A program made the translations under genes and the position numbers. This document shows positions 31,473 to 41,224 of a stretch of 64,000 nt of DNA, piece after piece. The stretch is taken from NCBI GenBank assembly GCA_003707065.3, contig PPXM03000011.1, forward strand, positions 1 through 64,000. The letters are read 5' to 3'. The stretch is from Trigonopsis variabilis (lineage: Eukaryota > Ascomycota > Trigonopsidomycetes > Trigonopsidales > Trigonopsidaceae). Under the pieces are notes generated by a model, which saw only the letters and a program-made list of their open reading frames with translations, was not told where the DNA came from and searched no databases. The stretch's first letter is position 1. Each line of letters begins with the position of its first letter.

Positions 31473-32447
31473 ATGGCTCACAACTCGCAAAAGTCCCGAC
31501 TCTTCATTACTGGCGCTTCTGGCTACATTGGCAAGACGGTCACCGAGTACGCCGTTGCTGAAGGATATGATGTCTATGGTCTCTCAAGAAGCACCCATGG
31601 CGATGAGCAAATCAAAGCCTTGCATGCTACTCCTGTGCGCGGAGATCTCACCACTCTGGACGTCTTGGGCTCGGAAAGCGCCAAAGCCGATGGAGTGATC
31701 CACTTGGCTTTCATCCACGATTTTTCGTTCAAAACAAGCTATGAAGACATTGTCAAGATTGATCAGGCAGCAATTGGCGCGATGGCGAAACCATTAGAGG
31801 GTACAGAAAAGCCGATCGGGACCACATCTGGGGCTCTTGTTATTAAACCGGATCCCAACGGGGGAGAAACATTTGAAGATTCACCTGTAAACACGGGGTC
31901 CCCCTTATCTACTCGCCATTCTTCTGAAGAGTACACGGTTGCCCTCAAAAACAACGGCGTCCGTCCGTTTGTGATCCGATTGGCACCTTTTGTGTATGGG
32001 CGAGGCGGTAGTTTGTTCTTGCCGGTGCTCATTCAGAAAGCAGCGCAACTAGGCGAAGCTCTGTACATTGGAGACGGGCTTGATTGCTTCACTTCAGTCC
32101 ATGTGAACGATGCTGCCAGACTCTATCTCTTGGCTCTAAAGAAGTCTCCCCCTGGAGAAATATTCAATGCTTCCGGCAGTACAAGTACTACTTTCAAGCA
32201 GCTTGCAGAGGCAATCGGCAAGGCTTTGGACGTACCAGCCCGCTCAGTCACCAGAGAGGAAGCCAATGATAAGCTGGGAGCCGTTATTGTCAACATTTTC
32301 CTCGCCCCCACCCGCGCATCGTCTGCTAAAGCAACCAGGCTTTTAGACTGGCATCCAGTGGAGCCGACGATTCTCGAAGATCTTGACCTGTCTTATCGCG
32401 ACTTTATCCAAGACATCAAGAACGGCGCACGGCCATTTCCCCTTTAA
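31473..32447 (+). CDS. Atypical SDR-family NAD(P)-dependent epimerase/reductase
   Basis: Single exon, 324 residues from the ATG at 31473. The Rossmann signature GASGYIG lies at about residues 14-20, followed by the cofactor-specificity turn LSRST. Later blocks are RPFVIRLAPFVYGRGGS, the strand AALYIGDG-like segment, and VHVNDAARLYLLALKK. They follow a bacterial-type extended/atypical SDR group rather than classical YxxxK reductases. I do not see a standard YxxxK pair where it would be expected. The substrate is unknown. An in-frame upstream extension to about 31419 lacks conserved residues, so the later start is preferred. Members of this group are common in filamentous fungi and bacteria. 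Confidence 0.8.
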   Translation: MAHNSQKSRLFITGASGYIGKTVTEYAVAEGYDVYGLSRSTHGDEQIKALHATPVRGDLTTLDVLGSESAKADGVIHLAFIHDFSFKTSYEDIVKIDQAAIGAMAKPLEGTEKPIGTTSGALVIKPDPNGGETFEDSPVNTGSPLSTRHSSEEYTVALKNNGVRPFVIRLAPFVYGRGGSLFLPVLIQKAAQLGEALYIGDGLDCFTSVHVNDAARLYLLALKKSPPGEIFNASGSTSTTFKQLAEAIGKALDVPARSVTREEANDKLGAVIVNIFLAPTRASSAKATRLLDWHPVEPTILEDLDLSYRDFIQDIKNGARPFPL

Positions 32448-33146
32448 TTTGGGCACGCTACGTTTCCTGGAGTAATATAATGTAATGATCGCTTTAGAAT
32501 AATTCTATGTCTTGACGTGCATTACGTAGATTACTAGGTAGGATGGGGTCGAAGGCCAGTGTTAACTTACATCTGGCGAGTCTCGCGGGCGAGGTATCAG
32601 CCGGTATTTTCACTAAAGCCGGCATTTTCACCCGGTATACCGGAGCCGCTCTGCTGAAACCTGGACGAGTGGTGGCACCAAGCGATTGCGTAAGCTTGTG
32701 AGGGAATTCCGCTTCAAGGAGAACTCCGCGTCTTATCGCCATCTTGCTCGAATAGAAGAGCTATTGTCAGAAATTACGTGGCTAATTACGTGGCTGGTAC
32801 GCTATCGTCCCTTTGAACAAAGAGTTGTCAATATTCGCATCCACCTCTTCATACTTAGGGTATAGCGCCCTCAGTAGAGCCAACAGGCCTGGCAGTCGCC
32901 CACTTATACAACTTGTCTTTCTACATAGATATAGATGTAGTCACCACTTATCCAGCTTGCCTTTCTACATAGATATAAATGGTAGTAAATAGACATATTG
33001 ACCGTACTATATACAAACAAAAGATCAACAGATAGAATGAAGGTCAATTTTTTTTGTTGAACGCCAAAGTGAAAACAAAGAGAACCCCTAAAAATGACAT
33101 AATCATTACCGAATCAATCATATAACCAAACATGGGCGAATCGGCG
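32448..33146. other. Intergenic region between SDR gene and UPS1
   Basis: It contains a possible small minus-strand gene (listed separately), a perfect 12-bp palindrome ccggtataccgg near 32636-32647, and an imperfect duplication around 32900-33000 built on tttctacatagatata. The remainder is A/T-rich with no other frame. Confidence 0.5.
32505..32742 (-). CDS. Possible small spliced gene, 66 residues
   Basis: Reading from an ATG at 32742, a consensus GTAAGT donor at 32570 and an acceptor at 32534 define a 37-nt intron of the kind seen throughout the window. Exons are 32571..32742 and 32505..32533. The peptide has no motif I recognise; it is basic and could be a small mitochondrial protein. Part of it overlaps a palindrome and short repeats (GTGAAAAT-CCGGCT twice), so a chance frame is quite possible. 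Confidence 0.28.
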
Positions 33147-33734
33147 CTAGACTTGAGTTTCTGCTGCTGCTGCCTGCTGCATCAACAGCTGCATTGATTC
33201 CTGCATTTGTTTGAATCGAAGCTTGTTTTCTCGCAACGTCGAAACAACAAGGGACAATCCCTGGCGGCTTCGGTTCAAGTTCTCTCCAAACCGCTTCTGA
33301 GCCCAGTTCTCGATCCGCTCTCGCAATCCAAAGCCAAACGAACTGCACAATCGAACATGGGTATCGCCTTTGACTTGATTCCCATTGTTGATCGAGTTGT
33401 AGCGGACGTACTCTTCAACTGAAAGCACCCGAGTGTGGTCCAGGTTATGGGTGAAAGAGAGCAGCTCCTGTTTCTTGAGATCGACAATAGAATACTCAAT
33501 TATATAAGATTCCGAGATCGATCCCAACAGTCGCACGCACCACCGGGGAAGACGGCCCTTTTTCTTTAGCAGCCTGGTCGTGTGGAGCCGACCAGCCGGG
33601 TCGAGCTCCCTGCTGAGGACGTCGGCGGAGATGACATGACGGGAGAAAGGATTGGGATAACGGAGGAAAAAGGCCATTGAGAAGGTTGAAAAGTCTGAGT
33701 CATATTCGGATTGAGCGTAATGGAAGCCGACCAT
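33147..33734 (-). CDS. UPS1: PRELI/MSF1-domain phosphatidic acid transfer protein UPS1
   Basis: Single exon, 195 residues, almost entirely one PRELI/MSF1 domain. Landmarks are AFFLRYPNPFSRHVISADVL, LHTTRLLKKKGRLPRW, YIIEYSIVDL, FTHNLDHTRVLSVEEYVRY, then WAQKRFGENLNRSRQGL. The match to yeast Ups1, including the NLDHT and VEEY blocks, is closer than to Ups2/Ups3. Ups1 with Mdm35 shuttles phosphatidic acid across the mitochondrial intermembrane space for cardiolipin synthesis. The C-terminal Gln/Ala-rich extension (MQLLMQQAAAAE) is not conserved. It starts right at the conserved N-terminus, so the start is secure. Confidence 0.9.
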   Translation of the reverse strand: MVGFHYAQSEYDSDFSTFSMAFFLRYPNPFSRHVISADVLSRELDPAGRLHTTRLLKKKGRLPRWCVRLLGSISESYIIEYSIVDLKKQELLSFTHNLDHTRVLSVEEYVRYNSINNGNQVKGDTHVRLCSSFGFGLRERIENWAQKRFGENLNRSRQGLSLVVSTLRENKLRFKQMQESMQLLMQQAAAAETQV

Positions 33735-34005
33735 TGTTGGTGGCGAAAGATTTTTTCTGACAAGAAATGGACTGACGACGGCGGATGCGGGGAGAAGGAG
33801 TGTGGTTGCGTGCGTTCTTTACGGTGGCCGTGGCAACCAATGATCGACTGAGGATTTTCGATACTCTTTTCTTCGGCGTTAGCTAAGTCCGCCCAACCGT
33901 TACACAGTGATCTTCGTAAGTTAGCACGGTTAGCTTAAGTTGGCAATGGCCGTCGGGCACGAGACCAGCTAAAAGACTCGCAGCAAGACGAGAACCCGTC
34001 TGGGA

Positions 34006-35106
34006 TCAGCTAAAAGACGGGAAACAGTCGGAAAGGAGATACCCGCGGGGAAAGGGGTCCTCATCGTCCAAGACGTATTGATGGAAACCCGTGATCCAGG
34101 CGCGGCCTTGGATTTGGGGGATTACTCCTTGAACCACCTCTTTTGTATCACAGTCGACCAATTCAGCTTGTCCGTTGATTCTAGCGATAAATCTTGTGCC
34201 AAGAATGCTTTCATGGATCAGATAATCTCCAACGTTCATGTCGCCTCGCGCATGGAGGATGGCCAAGCGAGCACTGGTTCCTGTTCCACAAGGAGAACGA
34301 TCGCAGCGGCCTGGAGAAACAATGACGACGTTTCGTGATCTCAAGATCTTATGAGACCCGGAGGGCACTTGTTCATGACTCTCCAGCTGTTCAATGGGGC
34401 CTTCAAACAGCGTTTGATTGATCGTATGGATTGCCTTATTCTCTGGGTGAATGGCCTTTATCTGTTTGGCCGCCGCTGCTTTGATAATTTCTCCAATTTC
34501 ACAGAAAGCCTTGGCTTGGCTTTGGTCGTAGACGTCCAAGCCGAAATCTTGAGCCTTGACTGCCACGTACATCATGCCTCCGTAAGCAGCGTCGCACCGA
34601 ATCAAGCCATAGCCTGGAACGTCGATTTGGAGGTTCAAACCAATCACAAACGCCGGGAGATTCTCTAAAGTTATGGACTTGCACTTGCCGCGGACGCATT
34701 CAGCGGTGATTCCAATCAAGCCTCCAGGAGACTCGAGATAGAACTTTGTCTCGGGCTCCTGCATTGGGATCATTCCCGTCTCGAGCAACGCAGTAGCCGT
34801 ACAGATGGTATTGGACCCGGACATGGGAGGATAAGACTCGGTCTCCATAATCACGTACCCAGCTTTTGCTCTTTTGTCGCAGGCAGGAACAACCAAGTTC
34901 ACACACTGATTGACTTTTCCCCGAGGCTCGTATAACAAGAGTTTCCGTAGTTCGTCGCCCTTTGTTTCGAGGTACTGAGCTTTTTCGAAAACACTCGACC
35001 CTGGGACATCCAACACTCCTCCTGTGATCACGTCGTTCACTTCTCCTTCGGTATGAACACCCACCACATTTATGGTTCTTGTGAACACCATCTCCTCCGC
35101 AGTCAA
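34006..35106 (-). CDS. Proline-racemase-family enzyme with Ser at the first catalytic position
   Basis: Single exon, 366 residues. The two catalytic motifs of the proline racemase superfamily are present. The first, at about residue 96, reads MSGSNTIC, with Ser where racemases and most epimerases have Cys (MCGH). The second, at about residue 267, is DRSPCGTGTSAR with its Cys intact. The family includes proline racemase, 4-hydroxyproline 2-epimerase and trans-3-hydroxy-L-proline dehydratase. A Ser/Cys pair is known among uncharacterised and epimerase-like members, so the exact reaction is open; hydroxyproline catabolism is the likely setting. The protein is cytosolic, with no targeting peptide. 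Homologues are widespread in bacteria and filamentous fungi and patchy in yeasts, which makes transfer possible but unproven here. Confidence 0.85.
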   Translation of the reverse strand: MTAEEMVFTRTINVVGVHTEGEVNDVITGGVLDVPGSSVFEKAQYLETKGDELRKLLLYEPRGKVNQCVNLVVPACDKRAKAGYVIMETESYPPMSGSNTICTATALLETGMIPMQEPETKFYLESPGGLIGITAECVRGKCKSITLENLPAFVIGLNLQIDVPGYGLIRCDAAYGGMMYVAVKAQDFGLDVYDQSQAKAFCEIGEIIKAAAAKQIKAIHPENKAIHTINQTLFEGPIEQLESHEQVPSGSHKILRSRNVVIVSPGRCDRSPCGTGTSARLAILHARGDMNVGDYLIHESILGTRFIARINGQAELVDCDTKEVVQGVIPQIQGRAWITGFHQYVLDDEDPFPRGYLLSDCFPSFS

Positions 35107-36531
35107 AAACTATATTTCAATTGCTCCAATGGCCGTTAAGGGCCATCTGCCTCTGGAGGGAAAGTCCCAGCGATTAGCCTATCTCCGCGGAGATCCCAGC
35201 GAGGTCTGTAGACAATAATGACACCGTTCCTGACGACTGTATTTCATACCGTTTGGTCACTTGCTACGAGTCTAGAATTACGCTCGACTCGTTGGCTATT
35301 CCCAAAACAAAGAATTACTATTATTCGAGAACCAGAAAGTTGGCTATAGGGAATGAGCAGCATGCGGTTGATGTCATTCTATGTTGGATCTAGAAAGACT
35401 CGATAAGATAGGACTCTTTGTTGATAGTGTTTGTGTATAGCCCCTACACCACACAGAAACACTGGCCAATCCTATAAAGGAGCCGAGATTGAAGAGTTGA
35501 AGGCCATCTAAATGTCTCGTGACATACGATAAGACGAAATAGCCCAGACATACTCTATACTAAGTAACAAGATGTTTTTCATATAAAGTTCATTAATGTA
35601 ATGAACAGAGACTATTAAAGGCTACTAAATCTACGCACACGCCGATGAGTCAAATTATTGCTGACCGTCTGGGAGCAGATGACACTCATCGCCAATAACA
35701 ATAAACTTCGAGAACGAACCAAAACCTTTGTGTCAATATCGTGCGCTTGGAGAACTATCGGCGCTTGGAGAACGAATCAGTCTTGAGCCTGAACGATGTT
35801 GCCATTGGCCTCGTATAGCCTCGGAGATTGCACGAGCGCCGAGCATGCCCAGCAGCCGCGGGGTCCCAGGCAGAAAACCGTTGGGTGATTCGCCAAGATG
35901 GTTAAATACTCGAGAATGCTCGAATAAAACTGCAGCTATGCCTGAGCAAGAGCTTGTGTGACTGTGTGCTAGCGCGACCGATAGACATTCACATGCACAG
36001 TGGCCAAAATTCGCGTTCCTGACCTGTCAGCTTATCAGTCATCAAGATGATGATGTAAGGCGCACAAAATTGGAGGTTCACCTCATCATTCCTGGCGGTT
36101 GGATTTTTTGTCTTTGTAAAGAGAGAATATCATTCTAGGGCAAAGCTCACGCTAGCCAAGGCTCTAGACAAGTCGCACATCTTATCAGAGATGGGGGTTG
36201 AAAAGTGTTTTCCTGGAGCGGGCAGGTGCGTCTGTCTGCTTGCTGACGATAGACAAGAGGAGGACGGTTCTCCGCTCGAAGGCAACCTTGAAGAGACCCT
36301 AAAAGTGCGAGCAAGTGGAGGATTTTCTCGATTTAAATAGAGAAAAGGGTGTATTTTCATTTGCTTTTCTCGGTTAATCTTTCAACAAGCGCAGGAACCG
36401 TAGAACGCCCACGAATGTTTATCCGTGTCTTACGTAAGCCACATTTGTTGGGGGTCAGCCGTGACGTTGCGAAGCAAAGGCTCTAATAAAAGATGGTTCT
36501 GACCTTCACTTTGACCTAATTCTTGTTCTTA
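35107..36531. other. 1.4 kb divergent intergenic region
   Basis: This lies between the starts of the proline-racemase-family gene and the acyl-CoA synthetase gene. The only repeat noticed is a short direct duplication, gcgcttggagaac twice at about 35739-35773. Small frames on both strands lack any motif. Long spacing may reflect condition-dependent promoters. Confidence 0.5.
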
Positions 36532-38601
36532 ATGGGTGCTGAATATCCACCTGCCATAATCAAGGCCAAACCGCCCTTCTCGGTCGAGATCTCGCCACGG
36601 ACTAAAGATGAGACGCCGATCCATCGAAACGTCCTCGTCAAGGATGGCTTGCTCGACCAGCTGCCGGGCGGCATTACGACGACTTACGAATTGTATAAAT
36701 ACGCTGCAGAGAAATACGGGAGCAAGACTAGTTTAGGATACCGAGATCTTATCCGGACGCATGAAGAGACCAAGGAGGTGACCAAGATGATCGATGGCAA
36801 ACCGACCAAGGAAAACAAAAAGTGGACCTACTTTGAGCTGTCAGGGTATAAATATATAACTTACAAGGAGGTATATGACCGGGCAGTGGTAATGGGACGA
36901 GGTCTGGTCAGTCTGGGCCTTGGTCCTGAGAAGAGGCTCCACATGTATGCCTCCACGTCAGCGTTTTGGATGTTGACTGCTGCCGCGGCGGCAACCCAGT
37001 CGATTCCGATTGTGACTGCCTACGACAGCTTGGGTGAAGAAGCCGTTGCCATTTCTTTTGTTCAGGCAGAGTCCCACGCCGTCTTTTTGGACGCCAGTTT
37101 ACTGCCGACCTTGACGAAATCGTTTAAAGAAGCAGACAAGCTCAAGCATGTGATTTTCAAGGACGCCGCCGACGACAAGGTGTTGGAGCAGCTTCGTTCG
37201 GTCCGTCCCGATATCGAATTCACAACTTTTGACGAGCTCTATAAGCGAGGTCTCGAGAACGCCGAGATTGAAGTCCATCCTCCCACTCCCGATTCCCTTG
37301 CATGTATCATGTACACGTCTGGAAGCACTGGCACTCCCAAAGGTGTCAGTCTGACTCAACGAAATGTCATTGCTGGCACGGCTGGTGCAGTCACAGCCAT
37401 CAACGGGCGGCGACTGATTGTCACTCCCGAGGACGCCCTCCTCTGCTATCTACCTCTTGCGCATATTTTTGAGTTTGTCTTTGAGCATGCCTGTCTTTTC
37501 TGGGGTGGCACTCTGGGTTACGGAACGGTGAGGACCATTTCAGACGCTTCGGTGCGAAACTGCAAAGGCGACATTCGCGAGTTCCGACCGACAATCATGG
37601 TTGGCGTTGGCGCCGTGTGGGAGTCTGTCCGCAAGGGTATCATCACCAAGGTTAATGCCAACAACATCCTCGTCCGCAATCTCTTCTGGGGCGCCCTCCG
37701 CGTTAAAAACACAATGAACTATCTCAGTCTCCCCGGTACGACCGTGATTGACAATGTGATTTTCCGCAAAGTCCGCGACGCCACTGGCGGCCGACTGCGA
37801 GTCATCATGAACGGTGGCTCTCCTCTGTCGTACGAGGCCCAACACTTTTTGTCGAGCGTCGTTGCTCCTATGATTATTGGCTACGGTTCAACCGAAACTA
37901 CGGCCATGGGAACGCTCATGAGTCCTGATGAGTTCTGCTTCCACTCGTGTGGCGCGCCCACTCCTTGTGTGGAGATGAAGCTCGTCTCTGTTCCCGACGC
38001 TGGCTACTACTCCAAGAACAACCAGGGCGAGGTCTACATCCGAGGCCCGGCCGTTTGCAAGGAGTACTTCAAGAACAAAAAAGAAACTTCAGATGCGTTT
38101 AACGAAGAGGGCTGGTTCATGACCGGTGACATTGGCGAGTGGCTGCCCAACGGCCACCTGCGACTGATCGACCGGCGAAAGAATCTCGTGAAGACGTTGA
38201 ATGGCGAGTACATAGCGCTTGAAAAGCTCGAGTCGATCTACCAATCCTGTCCGTTCATCCAAAACATCATGGTCTATGCTGATCCTACAAAGGTCAAACC
38301 CATTGCGGTGGTCGTGCCTACTCCCCATGGGCTCAAGGAACTGGCCGATTCGGTGGGAGTCAAGGGCGATGTTGTTCTTGAACATGACCCCGCCGTGAAC
38401 GCTGCCATTCACAAGAAGCTCCTCGAGGTCGGCAAGAAGGGAGGCCTGACTGGCATCGAGCTGATCTGTGGCGTGGTTATTGCTGACGACGAGTGGACTC
38501 CCGAGAATGGATACGTCACTGCTGCCCGGAAACTGCAACGGCGCAAGATCGTGAAGCACTTTCAAAAGGAGATTGATGAGGCATACAGAAGAAGCGGCTA
38601 A
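36532..38601 (+). CDS. FAA1: Long-chain acyl-CoA synthetase (FAA1/FAA4 type)
   Basis: Single exon, 689 residues, highly similar in layout to yeast Faa1. The ATP/AMP-binding motif YTSGSTGTPKG lies at about residue 261. PLAHIFEFVFEHACLFWGG follows, then the GYGSTETTAMG motif. The fatty-acyl signature runs GWFMTGDIGEWLPNGHLRLI with DRRKNLVKTLNGEYIALEKLE. WTPENGYVTAARKLQRR closes the C-terminal domain. The enzyme activates imported or internal long-chain fatty acids to acyl-CoA for lipid synthesis, beta-oxidation and protein acylation. The latter substrate links functionally to NMT1 elsewhere in the window. The first real ATG (MGAEYPPAII) was taken. There is no peroxisomal SKL-type end; the C-terminus is RRSG. 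Confidence 0.95.
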   Translation: MGAEYPPAIIKAKPPFSVEISPRTKDETPIHRNVLVKDGLLDQLPGGITTTYELYKYAAEKYGSKTSLGYRDLIRTHEETKEVTKMIDGKPTKENKKWTYFELSGYKYITYKEVYDRAVVMGRGLVSLGLGPEKRLHMYASTSAFWMLTAAAAATQSIPIVTAYDSLGEEAVAISFVQAESHAVFLDASLLPTLTKSFKEADKLKHVIFKDAADDKVLEQLRSVRPDIEFTTFDELYKRGLENAEIEVHPPTPDSLACIMYTSGSTGTPKGVSLTQRNVIAGTAGAVTAINGRRLIVTPEDALLCYLPLAHIFEFVFEHACLFWGGTLGYGTVRTISDASVRNCKGDIREFRPTIMVGVGAVWESVRKGIITKVNANNILVRNLFWGALRVKNTMNYLSLPGTTVIDNVIFRKVRDATGGRLRVIMNGGSPLSYEAQHFLSSVVAPMIIGYGSTETTAMGTLMSPDEFCFHSCGAPTPCVEMKLVSVPDAGYYSKNNQGEVYIRGPAVCKEYFKNKKETSDAFNEEGWFMTGDIGEWLPNGHLRLIDRRKNLVKTLNGEYIALEKLESIYQSCPFIQNIMVYADPTKVKPIAVVVPTPHGLKELADSVGVKGDVVLEHDPAVNAAIHKKLLEVGKKGGLTGIELICGVVIADDEWTPENGYVTAARKLQRRKIVKHFQKEIDEAYRRSG

Positions 38602-38839
38602 TAGTAATTTAAGTATTTTAACGAGTATGACTGGCGTAGCGTTTATTCCCACGCCCTTCTCGGGGGACAAAAACCCCACTGTAGCACACCTGGAGGGCTC
38701 ACTACGAAGTCTGTCCACTTTTCCGAGGCTGAGGCGAAAACGCGAAAACGCAGTGGAGCTCCATATCTTGCGCGGCGAACGATACCTTCAAGTTAAACGA
38801 GCACGATATTAGAGTAGCACTGGTTTGCCACGTCACAGC

Positions 38840-39166
38840 ATGCTTATTCAGCGGATCGTGATAATCTTGAGTTGCCTGAGGTTTCCTTTAGGACTGCTGG
38901 CATCGGTGATTGCGTATCGCAACATATTGCGGAATAATTTTGTTATCTGGCCTATTTTCGAGCGGCAGGCGGATGTCGAGATGGCGGGATCGAGCGGCGG
39001 GTACGGGACATACGAAAACGGTCGATTTCTTGCAAGGAGGCGACAAGTCTTGAGATATACAAAGTGCGCGTGGGACATACTTCTCCTAGCTTGTGGCCTG
39101 TTGTTAATAGGGTGGGCAGGGTATGATTTTGTCCAGGATATTGAGACTATTGCTCAGATTGAGTAA
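38840..39166 (+). CDS. Small two-helix membrane protein, unknown function
   Basis: An open frame of 108 residues from the ATG at 38840. It shows two clear hydrophobic helices, about residues 5-27 (IVIILSCLRFPLGLLASVI) and 83-100 (ILLLACGLLLIGWAGY), separated by a charged loop. The N-terminus is followed by a basic segment, giving a hairpin with both ends on one side. I recognise no family. It lies between FAA1 and the end of PAN6, each about 200 bp away. The two well-formed helices make a real gene more likely than chance, but homologues are needed. Confidence 0.45.
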   Translation: MLIQRIVIILSCLRFPLGLLASVIAYRNILRNNFVIWPIFERQADVEMAGSSGGYGTYENGRFLARRRQVLRYTKCAWDILLLACGLLLIGWAGYDFVQDIETIAQIE

Positions 39167-39372
39167 GAGATGTAAAGGCTCGTTGAGAGTCTTTTGTGAT
39201 GATTAATGGATAATGTCCGGTTTAAGCTTGAATATTTAATGGGTAATGTCTGGCGGCATTTTTAACGAAAGAAATTTCTGACCTGAGCGGGAATGATAAT
39301 GGTTATTAGGGAGGTTATCTGATGGCTTGAAGGAAAATGAATGAGAATCAAAGTGTATTATACAAAAGCAGC

Positions 39373-40413
39373 TTATTTAGATAGCCATTTATTCACTAGA
39401 TACTGATCTATAGAGACCTCGGGCACAGAGAGGAGGACATTATCTATGAGACGAGTTAGACCTCCAGATTGATTTGAAATGTGGATGGCGACGCAGATCA
39501 AAGCTGGAGCGTAGTAGGAACCATTTTCTAAATGAGGATGCACGGTGTCTAGTTCTTCCAAGGTTTGGTCGTTTGCCACACTGAGATACTCAATGTTGGT
39601 GATTTTTTCTTGCTCCAAGGACTTGGAGACGGCCGCTTTAATATCGTCAGCTGACACAGCCTGGCCGCTGGATTGGAGAACTAGAGCTTTGCCCGCCAAT
39701 AGAGCACGGTAAATGGCAGCGCAGTGTGTTCTGACCGTGGGACTCAGGTAGGCATTTCTTGAGCTTAGGGCAAGACCGGTGGATTCACGAACGGTGGGAA
39801 CGATAGTCAGATCGATCGGAAAGAGGAGATCTTTGATAAGCTCGCGGATGACGAGCGCCTGCTGGGCATCTTTTTGGCCAAAGTAAGCTGCATCGGGACG
39901 CACGGCATTAAATAGTTTACTAACGATCGTGGTGACTCCTTTAAAGAACTGGGGTCGGCTTGCGCCCTCTAAGCGGCCTGTAAGAGACCCTTTGATCTCG
40001 ACAAAAGCTCCCACCTGTTCAGCAGCGTTCGTGCTGATACCGCTGGGGTACATTTCCGAGACTGACGGGCTAACGACCACTAGCGATTGTCCTTTGATAT
40101 CAGCTGGGGCGTTCTGGAACAGCGTGTTTAGTAATTTAACGTCATTGTCGAGCGTGCGGGGATACTGATCCAGGTCCTCGTGCGGAGCAAACTGAGAAGG
40201 ATTGACAAAAATAGAGACGACGACCTTGGCATGTGCAGACAGCGCTTGGGCCACTATTGGATCTTAGAGAGAGTTCATGGCAAACATACCTAATTCTAAA
40301 TGTCCATCGTGAAGCGCACCCATCGTGGGAACCAGGGCCAGAGTCCCTGGGACAGAGCTAAGAGCCGACCGGGCTTGAGCAAAACTAGTCAGTACCTGAA
40401 TTGATCGTTCCAT
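39373..40413 (-). CDS. PAN6: Pantothenate synthetase (pantoate-beta-alanine ligase)
   Basis: Exons 40290..40413 and 39373..40253 (36-nt intron, GTATGT donor) give 334 residues. The junction rebuilds VPTMGALHDGHLELV, the HxGH-type nucleotidyl-transferase motif region of PanC enzymes. It continues with VVVSIFVNPSQFAPHEDLDQYPRT, then FFKGVTTIVSKLFNAVRPDAAYFGQKDAQQALVI and TVRESTGLALSSRNAYLSP, all family signatures. The enzyme condenses pantoate and beta-alanine with ATP to make pantothenate for CoA. It supplies the cofactor used by several other products here (FAA1, NMT1, the CoA-transferase), which is coincidence of location, not proof of co-regulation. The end is slightly extended beyond bacterial PanC. 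Confidence 0.94.
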
Positions 40414-41224
40414 GGTTTTACACGTTCTTTGCGTGCGGATCTGTCAATCTATTCCGGGGTGGAGTTGGGAAATTTTAAGGCTTAGGTGATAGCCAAGGTA
40501 TCGTGTCTGCGATGACTTCCCAGACATCGAGTGGGAAGACAGAGAGATGTTGGTGAGACATGTTGGTGAGAGGAGAGATAGGTCTTTTAAAGAGGTTTTT
40601 ACGTCTTTCTGGTTTCTTTGAAGGAGAAAAGTTGATGCCAGAGAGTATGGTTCCAAGCAAGAACTGGTAGAAGAAATCAGCCTGAAATAATACTCGCAGA
40701 TGTATCCCTAATCTTCACAGAAGATGTAATTTGTTTTATTCGGTCTCGCGTCTTTGCGATCCATAACGCTCACTACATTATACAATCAAGTCAAGGCTGT
40801 CAAGATCCAAGATTGCAATGTCAGAGCTCGATCGATTCAGAGCTCAGTAGCGTCTATAATTATCACTTCATAGTTTGGCTAACCAGGAATGAGAGAGGCA
40901 CTTTAAAATACGCGCTAAAATTCCATTCTGACATACATCCTGGTGGAGCAGGGACGACTCTGATCGACGGTTCGTGGACACAGCACTCAAGAATGCGCAG
41001 ATTCCACAGAACGCTAGTCTGCCATATATAGCTCTGAATGATCTTGCTCCTTTTCTACCCCAATCAACCGCCATTCTAGCGTTCTCGCTCGGTCCATTCC
41101 ATTGTCTGGAGAGAAGAGACCGGTAGCGTTGTTACCCTCTTTTTCAGTGGTGCACTCCAAACGCCCGTTTTATCCCACACCCTTACAAGGCAAAAGACAA
41201 AGCTGCTGTCTTTTAGAGACGGCC
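40414..41224. other. 0.8 kb divergent intergenic region
   Basis: Between the PAN6 start (minus) and the TBC gene start (plus). It contains a short direct repeat (atgttggtgagac/ag twice near 40547-40571). No supported gene. Confidence 0.45.
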
